DNA of 64,000 nucleotides from Woeseia sp. (GCA_021773015.1 JAJFKW010000001.1:3145305-3209304); one strand, 5' to 3'. Counted from the first letter of the stretch, positions 17,308 through 27,093 are shown. Notes: generated from the sequence alone by a model not told the origin. A program made the numbers and translations.

Positions 17308-18588
17308 ATGAAGCTCGACTCCTATTGGCTCGATACCTTACCGCGCGTCGATGGTCTTTCGACCGAGGACGTTGAGGGCAGGGCTGATGTGGTCGTTGTA
17401 GGTGGTGGGTTGACAGGTTTGTCGGCGGCACTGGCGTTGTGTCGATTAGGTGCAAATGTGGTCGTATTTGAGGCGGGCCGCATGATCGGCGAAGCCTCGG
17501 GCAGGAACGGCGGACAGTGCAATACAGGCTTGTTGCAGGATTACCTCGAGGCAACTAAGCAGTACGGCGAAGACGCGGCGCAGGGCTTCTACAGAACCTT
17601 CAGTGCGGCCGTCGATTCAGTCGAAAGAGTCGTTCGAGAAGAACGGATCGACTGTGACTTCGCGCGAGTCGGCAAGCTTAAAGTTGCGGCGAAACCTGAG
17701 CATTTCGACAAACTCTCGCAAACCTTCGAAGTGTTGCGCAGCAGCGTCGACCCCGGTGTAAAACTCTTCAGTCGTTCGGAGTTGCGAGACGAAATCGGCT
17801 CGGATATTTTTCATGGCGGCTTGCTGCAACCGGGTAGCGCGTCATTGCATGTCGGGCGTTTTGGGGTCGGACTCGCAGCAGCCTCTATCAAGCGTGGCGC
17901 GCGCCTGTTCGAAGCAACGCCGGTAACAGGGATTGCACGCGAGGCTGATGGCAGGTTCCGCGTGACGACCCACCGTGGTTCGATTAGTGCCAAGCATGTC
18001 CTGACTGCAACGGGATGCACGATGCAGGGTGGTCCGTTTGGCTGGATTCGCCGTCGCATCGTGCCTGTTGGTAGCTTCATCATCGTTACTGAACCGCTCG
18101 GGAAGGAGGCGATCAAGGGCCTGGTCCCATCGCGACGTAACTACGTTACAACCATGAATATAGGTAACTACTTTCGTCCAACGTCTGATGACCGACTGTT
18201 GTTCGGCGGGCGTGCGCGCTTTGCGATGTCGAGTAAAAGGTCGGATGTAAAGAGCGGGGAGATTCTTGCGGGCATGCTGGCGCAGGTATTCCCACAGCTA
18301 CGCAATGTGAAAGTTGATTATTGCTGGGGTGGTATGGTCGACATGACCCGTGATCGTTTTCCGCGAGCAGGCGAGCGCCACGGCATCCACTATTCAATGG
18401 GCTATAGCGGGCACGGCGTGCAAATGGCCGTGCATATGGGGCAAGCGATGGCCGATACGATAAACGGTCGGCCGGAACGCAACCCTTGGGGTGGATTGCC
18501 GTGGCCCGCGATTCCGGGGCACTTCGGACCGCCGTGGTTCCTGCCGTTCGTTGGCGCATACTATCGCGTCAAAGACCACCTGACGTAA
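17308..18588 (+). CDS. FAD-dependent amine oxidase (PuuB-like, DAO family)
   Basis: A 426-residue flavoenzyme of the D-amino acid oxidase superfamily, most like gamma-glutamylputrescine oxidase. The dinucleotide fold VVVGGGLTGLSAAL is at about 28-41, followed by GEASGRNGGQCNTG, characteristic of the PuuB group. The C-terminal MGYSGHGVQMA motif binds FAD. It would oxidise a primary or secondary amine to an aldehyde or imine, releasing H2O2 or feeding another acceptor. It sits next to the transporter genes, so the imported compound is its likely substrate. Confidence 0.85.
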   Translation: MKLDSYWLDTLPRVDGLSTEDVEGRADVVVVGGGLTGLSAALALCRLGANVVVFEAGRMIGEASGRNGGQCNTGLLQDYLEATKQYGEDAAQGFYRTFSAAVDSVERVVREERIDCDFARVGKLKVAAKPEHFDKLSQTFEVLRSSVDPGVKLFSRSELRDEIGSDIFHGGLLQPGSASLHVGRFGVGLAAASIKRGARLFEATPVTGIAREADGRFRVTTHRGSISAKHVLTATGCTMQGGPFGWIRRRIVPVGSFIIVTEPLGKEAIKGLVPSRRNYVTTMNIGNYFRPTSDDRLLFGGRARFAMSSKRSDVKSGEILAGMLAQVFPQLRNVKVDYCWGGMVDMTRDRFPRAGERHGIHYSMGYSGHGVQMAVHMGQAMADTINGRPERNPWGGLPWPAIPGHFGPPWFLPFVGAYYRVKDHLT

Positions 18589-18602
18589 GTGAGACTTCGC
18601 CA

Positions 18603-20168
18603 ATGAGCAAGTACTCCAACGATCCGGATATGGAACGTCGCCGAATTCTACAGGCGGTTGCCGTGACGGGTTTGACTGCGACCCTGGGTGGCGTGCTTGT
18701 GCATCCGGGCGCTGTACAGGCAGCAACGCCGAGGCAAGGTGGTCGGATTCGGGTTGCCAGTCTTTCAAGCTCAATCGCCGACACGCTCGATCCCGCTAAA
18801 GGTTCGCTGTCGACTGACTACGCCAGGCACTACATGCTCTATAGCGGGCTGACGCAGTACGATACGGACCTCGCAGCTCAGCCGGCCCTGGCAACGTCGC
18901 TGGAATCCGATGACCAGATTCACTGGACGATAAAGATCCGGGCGGACGTGCAATTCCACAACGGTAAGTCGCTGACATCCGCTGACGTTGTTTACTCGCT
19001 GCTGCGCCACAAAGATCCCGCTGTCGCATCCAAGATGGCAGCGATCGCTGAACAGTTTTCAGAGATCAAGGTGACGGGACCGCTTGAGCTGACAATGCGC
19101 TTGTCGGGACCGAATGCAGACCTCCCCGTGATTCTTGCCGACTCGCATTTCCTCGTCGTCCCGGATGGCACGACAGAATTTCGAACAGCGAATGGCACGG
19201 GGCCCTACCGGCTTAAGAGTTTTCAACCGGGTATTCGCACCGTCGTAATACGCAACGAGAACTATTGGAAGCCGGGTCGGCCCTATATCGATGAGATCGA
19301 GCTGATCGGCATTCCCGACGAAACATCTCGCGTGAACGCGCTCCTGTCAGGCGATGTACAACTAATCAGCGCTGTAAATCCGCGCCAAACACGTCGTATC
19401 CACGCGACAGATACGCACAAGGTCGTCGAGACAAAGTCAGGTTTGTATACGGACTTGATCATGCGCGCGGATTCGCACCCAACGTCAAATCCGGACTTCG
19501 TATTGGCGATGAAGTATCTGCTCAACCGTAACTTGATCAAGAAGGCGCTGTTTCGTGGCTACGCGGAGATTGGCAACGATCATCCGATCGCACCCAGTGA
19601 CAGATACTTCTCGCCCGATCTTCCGCAGCGGGAGTACGACCCGGACCTTGCGAAGTATCACTTGCAGAAGTCCGGGTTGGCAGGCGTTCGCATACCCATG
19701 TACGCATCGCCGGCGGCGCCCGGATCGGTTGATACAGCGTCGTTGCTGCAGGAAGCAGCGTCGCGAATCGGATTGAAGCTGGCAGTCAATCGCGTGCCTG
19801 CCGACGGTTACTGGTCGAATCACTGGATGAAGCACCCGCTTGGTTTCGGCAATATCAATCCACGTCCAACGGCGGACCTTAAGTTCAGTCTGTTCTTTAA
19901 GTCCGACGCGCCCTGGAACGTGTCGGGTTGGGTTAACCATCAGTTTGATGAACTTGTTGTCGCGGCTCGGGCCGAGAGTGATGAGCAGAAGCGACGACAA
20001 ATGTACGCGGATATGCAGGAAATCGTGCACACAAAATGTGGCGTCGGTATTCCCGTTTTCATCAGTCTGCTGGACGCCCATGATGCGCGCATAAAAGGGC
20101 TCGGCTCTATTCCTATCGGTGGACTCATGGGCTACTCATTCGCCGACCACATCTGGCTGGTGGACTGA
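18603..20168 (+). CDS. ABC transporter substrate-binding protein (peptide/opine family 5)
   Basis: A 521-residue periplasmic binding protein of SBP family 5 (DppA/OppA). A Tat-type signal is visible (ERRRILQAVAVTG, with cleavage near AVQAA). The family motif with VQFHNGKSLTSADVVYSL lies near residues 115-132. It delivers solute to the two permeases encoded next. Families like this bind dipeptides, opines or nickel chelates; the neighbouring opine-oxidase-like genes favour an amino-acid conjugate. The ATG at 18603 is the first in frame after the previous gene and sits directly before the signal. Confidence 0.88.
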   Translation: MSKYSNDPDMERRRILQAVAVTGLTATLGGVLVHPGAVQAATPRQGGRIRVASLSSSIADTLDPAKGSLSTDYARHYMLYSGLTQYDTDLAAQPALATSLESDDQIHWTIKIRADVQFHNGKSLTSADVVYSLLRHKDPAVASKMAAIAEQFSEIKVTGPLELTMRLSGPNADLPVILADSHFLVVPDGTTEFRTANGTGPYRLKSFQPGIRTVVIRNENYWKPGRPYIDEIELIGIPDETSRVNALLSGDVQLISAVNPRQTRRIHATDTHKVVETKSGLYTDLIMRADSHPTSNPDFVLAMKYLLNRNLIKKALFRGYAEIGNDHPIAPSDRYFSPDLPQREYDPDLAKYHLQKSGLAGVRIPMYASPAAPGSVDTASLLQEAASRIGLKLAVNRVPADGYWSNHWMKHPLGFGNINPRPTADLKFSLFFKSDAPWNVSGWVNHQFDELVVAARAESDEQKRRQMYADMQEIVHTKCGVGIPVFISLLDAHDARIKGLGSIPIGGLMGYSFADHIWLVD

Positions 20169-20178
20169 CTCTGTGCTG

Positions 20179-21120
20179 ATGATTCTGGTCGCCAAGCGCA
20201 TATTGATTGCGGCATTTACGCTGCTGCTGGTTTCGTTCGTTATTTTCGCGATTACGTCGTTGTTGCCGGGCGACGCTGCACAAGAGTTACTCGGTCAGAG
20301 CGCGACGCCGGAGATCGTTGCTGAGCTGAGAGAGCAGCTCGGTCTGAATCAGCCAGCGCACATACGCTATCTGAATTGGCTCGGTGGGCTATTGACCGGT
20401 GACCCGGGCACATCGATGGTTAGCAACATGCCTGTCAAAGACATTATCGGTGAGCGCTTGCCGAAGTCCCTGATTCTCGCCGGACTGACAGCGGCGGTAT
20501 CGGTACCGCTTGCCCTGTTGATTGGCATCTTGTCGGCCATGTACAGAGACTCCAGGCTGGACCGTGCACTGAACGTCGTGACCTTGTCGATGATCGCGGT
20601 CCCCGAGTTTCTGGTTGCAACGATTGCTGTGATTGTTTTTGCGGTCCAGTTGCGTTGGTTGCCCTCGATTACGATTGTCTCCCCGGACGCGAGCTTCGGC
20701 GAGTTGGCGCGCGCGTATGCTCTGCCGGTCATGACACTGTGTTTTGTGGTGGTTGCACAAATGGCACGAATGACTCGAGCCGCGGTTATCAATCAGCTCG
20801 ATTCATCTTACGTAGAGATGGCGATCCTGAAGGGTGCCAGGCCGACGCGTATCGCATTGCAACACGCGTTGCCGAATGCGATCGGCCCTATCGTCAACGC
20901 GATCGCGCTCAGCTTGTCGTATTTGCTGGGCGGCGCAATTATTGTCGAAACGATCTTTAACTACCCAGGCGTTGCGAGCCTGATGGTGAATGCAGTCACC
21001 AGTCGAGACATGCCGCTGCTGCAGGCATGCGCGATGATCTTCAGCGGTGCCTACCTGCTGATGGTGCTCATCGCCGACATCGTGGCGATCATTTCCAATC
21101 CGAAGTTGAGACACCAATGA
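20179..21120 (+). CDS. ABC transporter permease, DppB-like
   Basis: A 313-residue inner-membrane permease of the DppB/OppB type with about six membrane segments. It has the N-terminal MILVAKRILIAAFTLLLVS helix, the LPGDAAQELLG and LGLNQP motifs common to the group, and the EAA-like loop with VEMAILKGARPTRI before HALPNAIGP. It pairs with the next permease to form the pore. An in-frame GTG six bases upstream is a possible alternative start. The gene follows the binding protein by 10 bp. Confidence 0.88.
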   Translation: MILVAKRILIAAFTLLLVSFVIFAITSLLPGDAAQELLGQSATPEIVAELREQLGLNQPAHIRYLNWLGGLLTGDPGTSMVSNMPVKDIIGERLPKSLILAGLTAAVSVPLALLIGILSAMYRDSRLDRALNVVTLSMIAVPEFLVATIAVIVFAVQLRWLPSITIVSPDASFGELARAYALPVMTLCFVVVAQMARMTRAAVINQLDSSYVEMAILKGARPTRIALQHALPNAIGPIVNAIALSLSYLLGGAIIVETIFNYPGVASLMVNAVTSRDMPLLQACAMIFSGAYLLMVLIADIVAIISNPKLRHQ

Positions 21121-21938
21121 CCCGCATCCAAGGGTCCGGTTGGGTTGGCTTGCTACTAGTGCTGATGTGGCTGTTGGTCGCGTTGTTCGGTCCCATGCTG
21201 GCGCATTATGAGGTTGGCGCGATTGTGGCACCCGATGTCTTTGAGCGTATGGGCGGCGCACACTTCCTCGGCAGCGACTATCTTGGCCGAGACGTATTGA
21301 GCCGCCTAATGAACGGAGCACGCTTCACGGTTGGGTTGTCATTCGGAGCGGCGTTACTGGCCAGCGCATCGGGTGCGTCGTTGGCGCTGTTTTCAGCTAT
21401 CAGCGGACGTTGGATCGACGAGACCGTGAGTCGCCTAATGGACGCCCTGATCTCGATACCGGGGAAAATCCTGGCGCTGGTTATCGTGGCGGCATTTGGT
21501 TCCTCGATGCTTCTGTTATTGCTAATCGCGGCTATCAGCTATATGCCAGGCGCTTTTCGGATCGCCCGTTCACTCGCCGTAAACCTCAATCAGATGGACT
21601 ATGTGCAAGTGGCGCGCGCACGTGGGGAAGGGCGTGTGCACATCGCAATCTTCGAGATCCTGCCCAACATGATTCACCCACTTCTGGCAGATTTTGGTTT
21701 GCGTTTTGTGTTTGTGGTCTTGCTGCTCAGCGGCTTGAGCTTTCTCGGCCTCGGCGTGCAGCCGCCTGATGCCGACCTTGGATCGCTTGTGCGTGAAAAT
21801 ATCTCAGGCCTGTCTGAAGCAGCGCCGGCCATCATCGCACCGGCCATGGCAATCGCTACGCTGACGATTGGAGTCAATCTACTCATCGATAGTCTGGCTA
21901 GTGGCGGCCGCTCGGTTACCGACGAGGCACAACGATGA
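21117..21938 (+). CDS. ABC transporter permease, DppC-like
   Basis: A 273-residue permease of the DppC/OppC type. It has an N-terminal membrane helix, the HFLGSDYLGRDVLSRL motif (about residues 41-56) that marks this subunit, and the EAA loop YVQVARARGEGRVHIA. The ATG overlaps the stop of the DppB-like gene by four bases (ATGA), indicating translational coupling. It ends with a four-base overlap onto the fused ATPase gene. Confidence 0.88.
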   Translation: MTRIQGSGWVGLLLVLMWLLVALFGPMLAHYEVGAIVAPDVFERMGGAHFLGSDYLGRDVLSRLMNGARFTVGLSFGAALLASASGASLALFSAISGRWIDETVSRLMDALISIPGKILALVIVAAFGSSMLLLLLIAAISYMPGAFRIARSLAVNLNQMDYVQVARARGEGRVHIAIFEILPNMIHPLLADFGLRFVFVVLLLSGLSFLGLGVQPPDADLGSLVRENISGLSEAAPAIIAPAMAIATLTIGVNLLIDSLASGGRSVTDEAQR

Positions 21939-23740
21939 GCGCCGTCTTGCAGGTCAACGGCCTTGAGGTTTCCGTCCGTGGTGAGCGCGGTGAACGTATC
22001 AAGATCGTCGACAACGTCAGCTTCGCAGCCAGCAAGGGCGAAGTGTTGGCGCTGATAGGTGAATCAGGGTCCGGTAAAACAACGATTGCACTCGCACTCA
22101 TGGGGTACGCGCGGCGCGGCTGCACAGTGAGTGGCGGCGAGATTCTAATCGGTGACACAGACGTACTGGCGCTGAGCCGGGCTGAGCTATTTGGCTTCCG
22201 TGGCAACCGTGTGTCCTACGTATCGCAAAGCGCAGCGGCCGCATTCAATCCGTCCAAGACCATCATGGATCAGGTGATTGAGTCTGCAGTGTTGCACCGG
22301 CTGTCGTCCAAAACCGAGGCGCGTGCGAAAGCGATCAAAATCTTTGAGTCTCTCGCGCTGCCGAACCCGGAGACGATTGGCAATCAGTACCCGCATCAGG
22401 TGTCGGGCGGCCAGCTACAGCGCCTGATGGCCGCGATGGCGCTGATGAGCGACCCCGAAGTCTTGGTACTGGATGAGCCGACAACGGCATTGGATGTCAC
22501 GACTCAAATTGAGGTACTCAGATCATTCAAGAAGGTCGTTGCAGACAGCGGTATCACGGCCGTATATGTTTCCCATGATTTGTCGGTGGTCGCACAAATG
22601 GCCGACCAGATTGTCGTCTTGAAGAATGGTACGGTCAGAGAGGCCGGCGCAACGATGCAGGTGCTGGACGCACCGAGCGATGAATACACACGTTCGCTAA
22701 TGGCCGCCGCGAAGTCGATTGTCCGCGTGCAGCCGCAATCGCTGGATGCAAGTGACGTCTCACCCGCAAAACCCTTGCTGGAGCTCCGTGGTGTAACCGC
22801 GGGGTTCGGAAAAACTGATCGCGATGGCATGCCGAGATTCCGCGTCTTGCACGCTGTCGAACTGTCGCTAGAGCGCGGTTCTACGCTCGGTATCATCGGC
22901 GAGTCCGGATGTGGCAAGTCGACGCTTGCGCGGACTATTGCAGGTTTGCACCCGGCGGCGGCTGGCAGTGTATGTCTGGACGGCGAGACTCTCGCGCCAC
23001 ATTTGTCGAGGCGTACGCGTGAACAATTGCGGCGTGTTCAAATCGTCTTTCAGAATGCTGATACGGCGTTGAATCCGGCGCAAACGGTTGAGCAGGTTCT
23101 CGGGCGACCGTTGGCCTTCTATCACGGCTTGTCTGCCGACGCGGCTCGCAAACGAATTGCGCGCCTTTTGGAGCAGGTGAAGTTGCCCGCAAATATCGCG
23201 CCGCGTCGTTGCGCCGAGCTTTCCGGCGGACAAAAGCAAAGGATAAATCTCGCGCGTGCTTTGGCAGCTGACCCTGACATTATCCTATGCGATGAAGTGA
23301 CCTCTGCACTGGATACCGTCGTCGGTGCAGCGATACTTGACCTGATCGCCGAACTTCGTCGTGAACTGGATGTTGCGTTCGTCTTTATCAGTCACGATAT
23401 TTCGGCCGTGCGTTCTGTTTGTGACGACATACTGGTCTTGTATGCGGGCAGAACTGTCGAAATAGGCAAGCGTGATAATTTCACAGGCGGTCCTGGTCAT
23501 CCCTACACGGATTTGTTGATTTCTTCCGTGCCTGAATTGAGGCAGGGCTGGCTCGAGGAAACGCATGCAAAAACCGTCGCGGAGCCGAATAGTAGCCTGC
23601 CGGGCAATGGAGACTTGTGTGCGTTTCTGGATCGCTGTCCCGTCCGTCAGGTGGGAACCTGTGACAAGACGCCGCCGCCACGACTAACGCACGGGAATGG
23701 CAATGAGGTGCTCTGCCACCTCGGCCAGACCAAAGCATGA
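21935..23740 (+). CDS. Fused dipeptide/oligopeptide ABC ATPase (DppD-DppF fusion)
   Basis: A 601-residue protein with two complete ABC domains, so one chain replaces the usual DppD and DppF pair. Domain 1 has Walker A GESGSGKTT (42-50), signature VSGGQLQR and Walker B VLVLDEPTTALD. Domain 2 has Walker A GESGCGKST, signature LSGGQKQR and IILCDEVTSALD. A C-terminal oligopeptide-transporter extension ends with cysteines (LCAFLDRCPVRQVGTCDK). Fusions of this type are known in the family. Overlaps at both ends place it firmly in the transporter operon. Confidence 0.9.
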   Translation: MSAVLQVNGLEVSVRGERGERIKIVDNVSFAASKGEVLALIGESGSGKTTIALALMGYARRGCTVSGGEILIGDTDVLALSRAELFGFRGNRVSYVSQSAAAAFNPSKTIMDQVIESAVLHRLSSKTEARAKAIKIFESLALPNPETIGNQYPHQVSGGQLQRLMAAMALMSDPEVLVLDEPTTALDVTTQIEVLRSFKKVVADSGITAVYVSHDLSVVAQMADQIVVLKNGTVREAGATMQVLDAPSDEYTRSLMAAAKSIVRVQPQSLDASDVSPAKPLLELRGVTAGFGKTDRDGMPRFRVLHAVELSLERGSTLGIIGESGCGKSTLARTIAGLHPAAAGSVCLDGETLAPHLSRRTREQLRRVQIVFQNADTALNPAQTVEQVLGRPLAFYHGLSADAARKRIARLLEQVKLPANIAPRRCAELSGGQKQRINLARALAADPDIILCDEVTSALDTVVGAAILDLIAELRRELDVAFVFISHDISAVRSVCDDILVLYAGRTVEIGKRDNFTGGPGHPYTDLLISSVPELRQGWLEETHAKTVAEPNSSLPGNGDLCAFLDRCPVRQVGTCDKTPPPRLTHGNGNEVLCHLGQTKA

Positions 23741-24033
23741 ACGGAGCTCGCTTCACTCGCCTTGCGGAGCAAGACCGGCAGACCGTCACTTTCTTTGTCA
23801 ACGGCCAGGCGATAGAGGCGCTCGAAGGTGACACCTTGCTGGTTGCCATCCTGGCAGCGAAGGATCATGTGCGCCAATCGGAGTTTGGTGATGGCAATCG
23901 TGCCGGCTTTTGTTTGATGGGAAGTTGTCAGGACTGCTGGGTTACAAGCGAAAGTGGCGAGCGCATCAAGGCTTGCTCAACGCGCATTGTTGCTGAGATG
24001 CGTATCGTTACAGAAACAGTGAATCTGAAATGA
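23737..24033 (+). CDS. Small [2Fe-2S] subunit of opine/hydroxyproline-type dehydrogenase
   Basis: A 98-residue ferredoxin-like protein of the Fer2_4 family. Cluster cysteines are Cys59, Cys64, Cys67 and Cys80 in the pattern CxxxxCxxC...C. Such subunits associate with FAD subunits in opine oxidases, D-hydroxyproline dehydrogenases and HcnABC-like cyanide synthases. It overlaps both neighbours by four bases, so it should form a complex with the FAD proteins encoded at 24030 and 25400. Confidence 0.85.
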   Translation: MNGARFTRLAEQDRQTVTFFVNGQAIEALEGDTLLVAILAAKDHVRQSEFGDGNRAGFCLMGSCQDCWVTSESGERIKACSTRIVAEMRIVTETVNLK

Positions 24034-25394
24034 ATGCGCCAAAAGTCGTCGTGGTCGGCAGTGGTCCGGCCGGAACACGCTGCGCTGAGACGCTGGCGTT
24101 GGCGGGGTTGCGACCGATCGTAATCGATGAGAATAGTAACAATGGTGGCCAGATCTACCGCCGCCAACCCGAGAACTTCGTCCGAACCTATTCGCAGCTG
24201 TATGGATCAGAGTCGGACAAGGCCGCCGCTGTGCACTCAGATTTCGATTCGATTCGGGACAAGATTGACTATCGGTCCGACACGCTCGCCTGGGCGGTTT
24301 CAGAGAATACGCTGTTTGCAGCTGAGCGCGGCCGCTCCGTCGAGATACCGTTCGACGCACTGGTGCTGTGCACGGGCGCATCAGAGCGCGTCATGCCCAC
24401 GCTCGGTTGGAACTACGCAGGCAACTATAGCCTGGGTGGCGCACAGATCGCGTTGAAATCACAGGGCTGTGCCATTGGTAGCAACATCGTGTTCATGGGC
24501 ACCGGACCGTTGCTGTATCTGGTTGCATCGCAGTATATAAAGGCAGGCGCCAATGTCGCCGCGGTGCTAGATACTTCGACTGTCTGGGATAGTCTCGCAG
24601 CGCTGCCCAAGTTGCTCGCTATGCCGTCAATGCTGTGGACCGGACTGGGGTTGATAAAGACGATTCGTGCGGCGCGCGTACCGATTGTGCACGGTGTGCA
24701 GCCGCTTGAAATCACCGGGAGCGGCGATGCAGGCGTGAACGCGGTGACGTACCGCGATAAACGCGGACATGCGCATACACTGGAGTGCGATGCCGTCGCG
24801 CTTGGCTATCATCTTCGTTCTGAGACGCAGCTTGCAGATCTTGCTGGATGCGCATTTTCGTTTGATCGGCGCAGCCGCCAGTGGATCGCAGATATTGATG
24901 ACAAATCTCGCGGCGCTGCGAACGTTTATATGGCGGGCGATGGGGCCCGGATTAGAGGCGCGGACGCCGCTGAAGTCAGTGGACGCCTTACAGCGCTAAC
25001 GCTGCTGTTGGATCTCGGCTACGCGGTGGATGAAAAGGAGATCAAACGCCTGCGCAGCTTGCACGCACGCTACGAACGCTTTGCTAACGGGGTGACCCGA
25101 GCTTTTCCCTGGCCTATCGAGCATGTTCGTAATTTGCCGAACGACGCGATCGTTTGCCGATGCGAAGCAGTCAGCGTTGGTGAGTTACGTGACGCTAGTC
25201 GTGGCAAGCAAGCCGATGAAATCAATCGCGCGAAGGCCTTCAGCAGGGTCGGCATGGGCCGCTGCCAGGGGCGATTTTGCGGTATCGCCGCCGCGGAGAT
25301 CATCGCAGACGCAACCCAAACGCCGCTGGCTGAGGTCGGCAGGATCCGTAGTCAGGCCCCCGTAAGACCGCTGCCTATAGCTGTCGAGCAATAG
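24030..25394 (+). CDS. FAD/NAD-binding subunit of opine/hydroxyproline-type dehydrogenase (OoxA/HcnB-like)
   Basis: A 454-residue pyridine-nucleotide-disulfide-oxidoreductase-like subunit. The N-terminal dinucleotide fold is VVVGSGPAGTRCAE and a second lies near residue 150 (NIVFMGTGPLLYL). The C-terminus is a BFD-like [2Fe-2S] domain, CRC...GMGRCQGRFC. This is the architecture of the alpha subunit of opine oxidase and related enzymes, which pass electrons from the amine-oxidising subunit to the respiratory chain. It lies between the ferredoxin-like and the DAO-like subunits. Confidence 0.85.
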   Translation: MNAPKVVVVGSGPAGTRCAETLALAGLRPIVIDENSNNGGQIYRRQPENFVRTYSQLYGSESDKAAAVHSDFDSIRDKIDYRSDTLAWAVSENTLFAAERGRSVEIPFDALVLCTGASERVMPTLGWNYAGNYSLGGAQIALKSQGCAIGSNIVFMGTGPLLYLVASQYIKAGANVAAVLDTSTVWDSLAALPKLLAMPSMLWTGLGLIKTIRAARVPIVHGVQPLEITGSGDAGVNAVTYRDKRGHAHTLECDAVALGYHLRSETQLADLAGCAFSFDRRSRQWIADIDDKSRGAANVYMAGDGARIRGADAAEVSGRLTALTLLLDLGYAVDEKEIKRLRSLHARYERFANGVTRAFPWPIEHVRNLPNDAIVCRCEAVSVGELRDASRGKQADEINRAKAFSRVGMGRCQGRFCGIAAAEIIADATQTPLAEVGRIRSQAPVRPLPIAVEQ

Positions 25395-25399
25395 AGTCA

Positions 25400-26542
25400 A
25401 TGAAGACGCAAAGCAGCGACGTGATTGTTATCGGTGGCGGCATCATGGGCGCGTGTACGACGCTCTTTCTGCGCCAGCGTGGCATCTCAGTGACGCTTCT
25501 GGAACGTGACCGAATCGGGCAAAAGGCAAGCGGCAGTAGCTTCGGTAATTTGCGACGTCAGGGCCGGCCAATTTCTCAGCTGCCACTTGCCAATCGTTCC
25601 AGTGCGTTATGGGCGCAGTTATCGGAATCGCTTGGCGCTGAGATCGAGGTCGAGCTCTCAGGCCATGTCCGTGTGGGCTACAGCGATCGGCCGGAGCTTG
25701 TCGAAGATTTTACTCACTACGCTAGCCAGGCCGCCGAGACTGGGCTGAACCTGGAGGTATTTACTGGCAAGGAACTCCACGAACGATTTCCATTCTTCGG
25801 ACCGGAAGTTCTCGTAGGTTCTTACTCGCCAAATGACGGACACTCGAATCCTCGAGTAGTCGCATCGGCCTGCGCGCGCGCTGCCAGTGCGAATGGCGCG
25901 CATGTCCACGAGAACATGGCGGTCACAAGCGCGAATAAAGTTGGTGAAGACTTTGTGGTCGTGACAGATGCGGGCCTTGGTTTTACTGCGCCGTCGTTGG
26001 TGATTGCAGCCGGCGCATGGTCGAACTCATTAGCCGAGGCATTCGGAGAGAAGATTGGCATCGTCAGCCGTGGCCCGACGATGCTTGTGACTGAGCCGGC
26101 CCCTTATTTTATTCACCCATGTCTCGGCGTCGTCACGCCCGTTGAGGAAGAATCGATTTACCTGCGCCAGATTGCGCGCGGCAACGTGATCGTTGGCGGC
26201 AGTACCCGCAGTCCTGCGAGTACTAGCACCGGCCGCGCGATCGTCGATCCCAAGAACACACTGAGCCAGCTGCGGCAACTGCGGCGGTTAGTGCCGGCGC
26301 TTGCGCAGCTGAATGTGATACGCGTTTGGAGCGGTGTTGAGGGGTACACGCCCGATGGCATGCCCGTCATTGGGCGCAGCGAACGAGAAGCCGGCCTTTA
26401 CTACGCCTGCGGCTTTTCGGGAGGCGGACACCAATTGGGTCCGGGTGTCGGGGAAGTGATTGCAGAGTTGATCGATACGGGCGAAACAGACACACCCATC
26501 GAAGACTTCGGAATCCGGCGGTTCAACGCAAGTACAGGGTAA
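25400..26542 (+). CDS. FAD-dependent amine dehydrogenase subunit (DAO family, HcnC/OoxB-like)
   Basis: A 380-residue DAO-family flavoprotein, probably the catalytic subunit of the three-part dehydrogenase. It has VIVIGGGIMGACTTLFL at 9-25, ASGSSFGNLRRQG after the fold, and a C-terminal GYTPDGMPVIG with CGFSGGGHQLGPGVGE. Homologues oxidise opines, D-hydroxyproline, sarcosine or glycine. It is the last gene of the operon from 16624, only five bases after the alpha subunit, and converges with the Lrp gene. Confidence 0.86.
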   Translation: MKTQSSDVIVIGGGIMGACTTLFLRQRGISVTLLERDRIGQKASGSSFGNLRRQGRPISQLPLANRSSALWAQLSESLGAEIEVELSGHVRVGYSDRPELVEDFTHYASQAAETGLNLEVFTGKELHERFPFFGPEVLVGSYSPNDGHSNPRVVASACARAASANGAHVHENMAVTSANKVGEDFVVVTDAGLGFTAPSLVIAAGAWSNSLAEAFGEKIGIVSRGPTMLVTEPAPYFIHPCLGVVTPVEEESIYLRQIARGNVIVGGSTRSPASTSTGRAIVDPKNTLSQLRQLRRLVPALAQLNVIRVWSGVEGYTPDGMPVIGRSEREAGLYYACGFSGGGHQLGPGVGEVIAELIDTGETDTPIEDFGIRRFNASTG

Positions 26543-26552
26543 TCGGTGGCGC

Positions 26553-27047
26553 CTAGGAGCGCTCTTCGCTGACTAGCTTCTTCAGTGGCAAGTAGGGTTT
26601 TTCGACCGGCGTCTTGATGACAATGTAGCTGAAGTACTTGGCGACACCCATGTCGCTAGCCAAAATTTCTTCCATTACGCGTTGATAATGGGACACGCCC
26701 GTCGTTAGAAACTTTAATAGGTAATCGTAGCCGCCGCTGATCAAATGACACTCCATCAATTCGTCAATCGACGCAATTCTTTGCTCGAAGCGGGCGAAAT
26801 CGGATTGCTGTTGTTTCTCGAGCGTGACTTCCGTGAAAATTGTTCGCGTCTCAAGCAGTTTCGACACGTTTATTCGAGCGTTATAGCTCGTTAGGTAGCC
26901 TTCTTTCTCAAGGCGCTTGACGCGCACCAGACAGGGACTGGCTGAGAGCGAAACGGCATCGGCTAACTCGATATTAGTAATGCGACCAAACTGCTGCAAG
27001 TGCGCCAGAATGTTGATGTCGATGCGGTCTAGCTTTGCTGATGACAT
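26553..27047 (-). CDS. Lrp/AsnC-family transcriptional regulator
   Basis: A 164-residue regulator with an N-terminal winged helix-turn-helix (LDRIDINILAHLQQFGRITNIELADAVSLS at 6-35 is the core) and a C-terminal RAM ligand-binding domain with ISGGYDYLLKF. Members sense amino acids and usually control adjacent transport or catabolic genes. Its position at the end of the amine/amino acid cluster makes it the likely local regulator. An inverted repeat sits about 50 bp upstream of its start. Confidence 0.9.
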   Translation of the reverse strand: MSSAKLDRIDINILAHLQQFGRITNIELADAVSLSASPCLVRVKRLEKEGYLTSYNARINVSKLLETRTIFTEVTLEKQQQSDFARFEQRIASIDELMECHLISGGYDYLLKFLTTGVSHYQRVMEEILASDMGVAKYFSYIVIKTPVEKPYLPLKKLVSEERS

Positions 27048-27093
27048 GAGATACGAGGCCCGATCGTCTCGCTATGAGGTGGGCTGGATAGTA

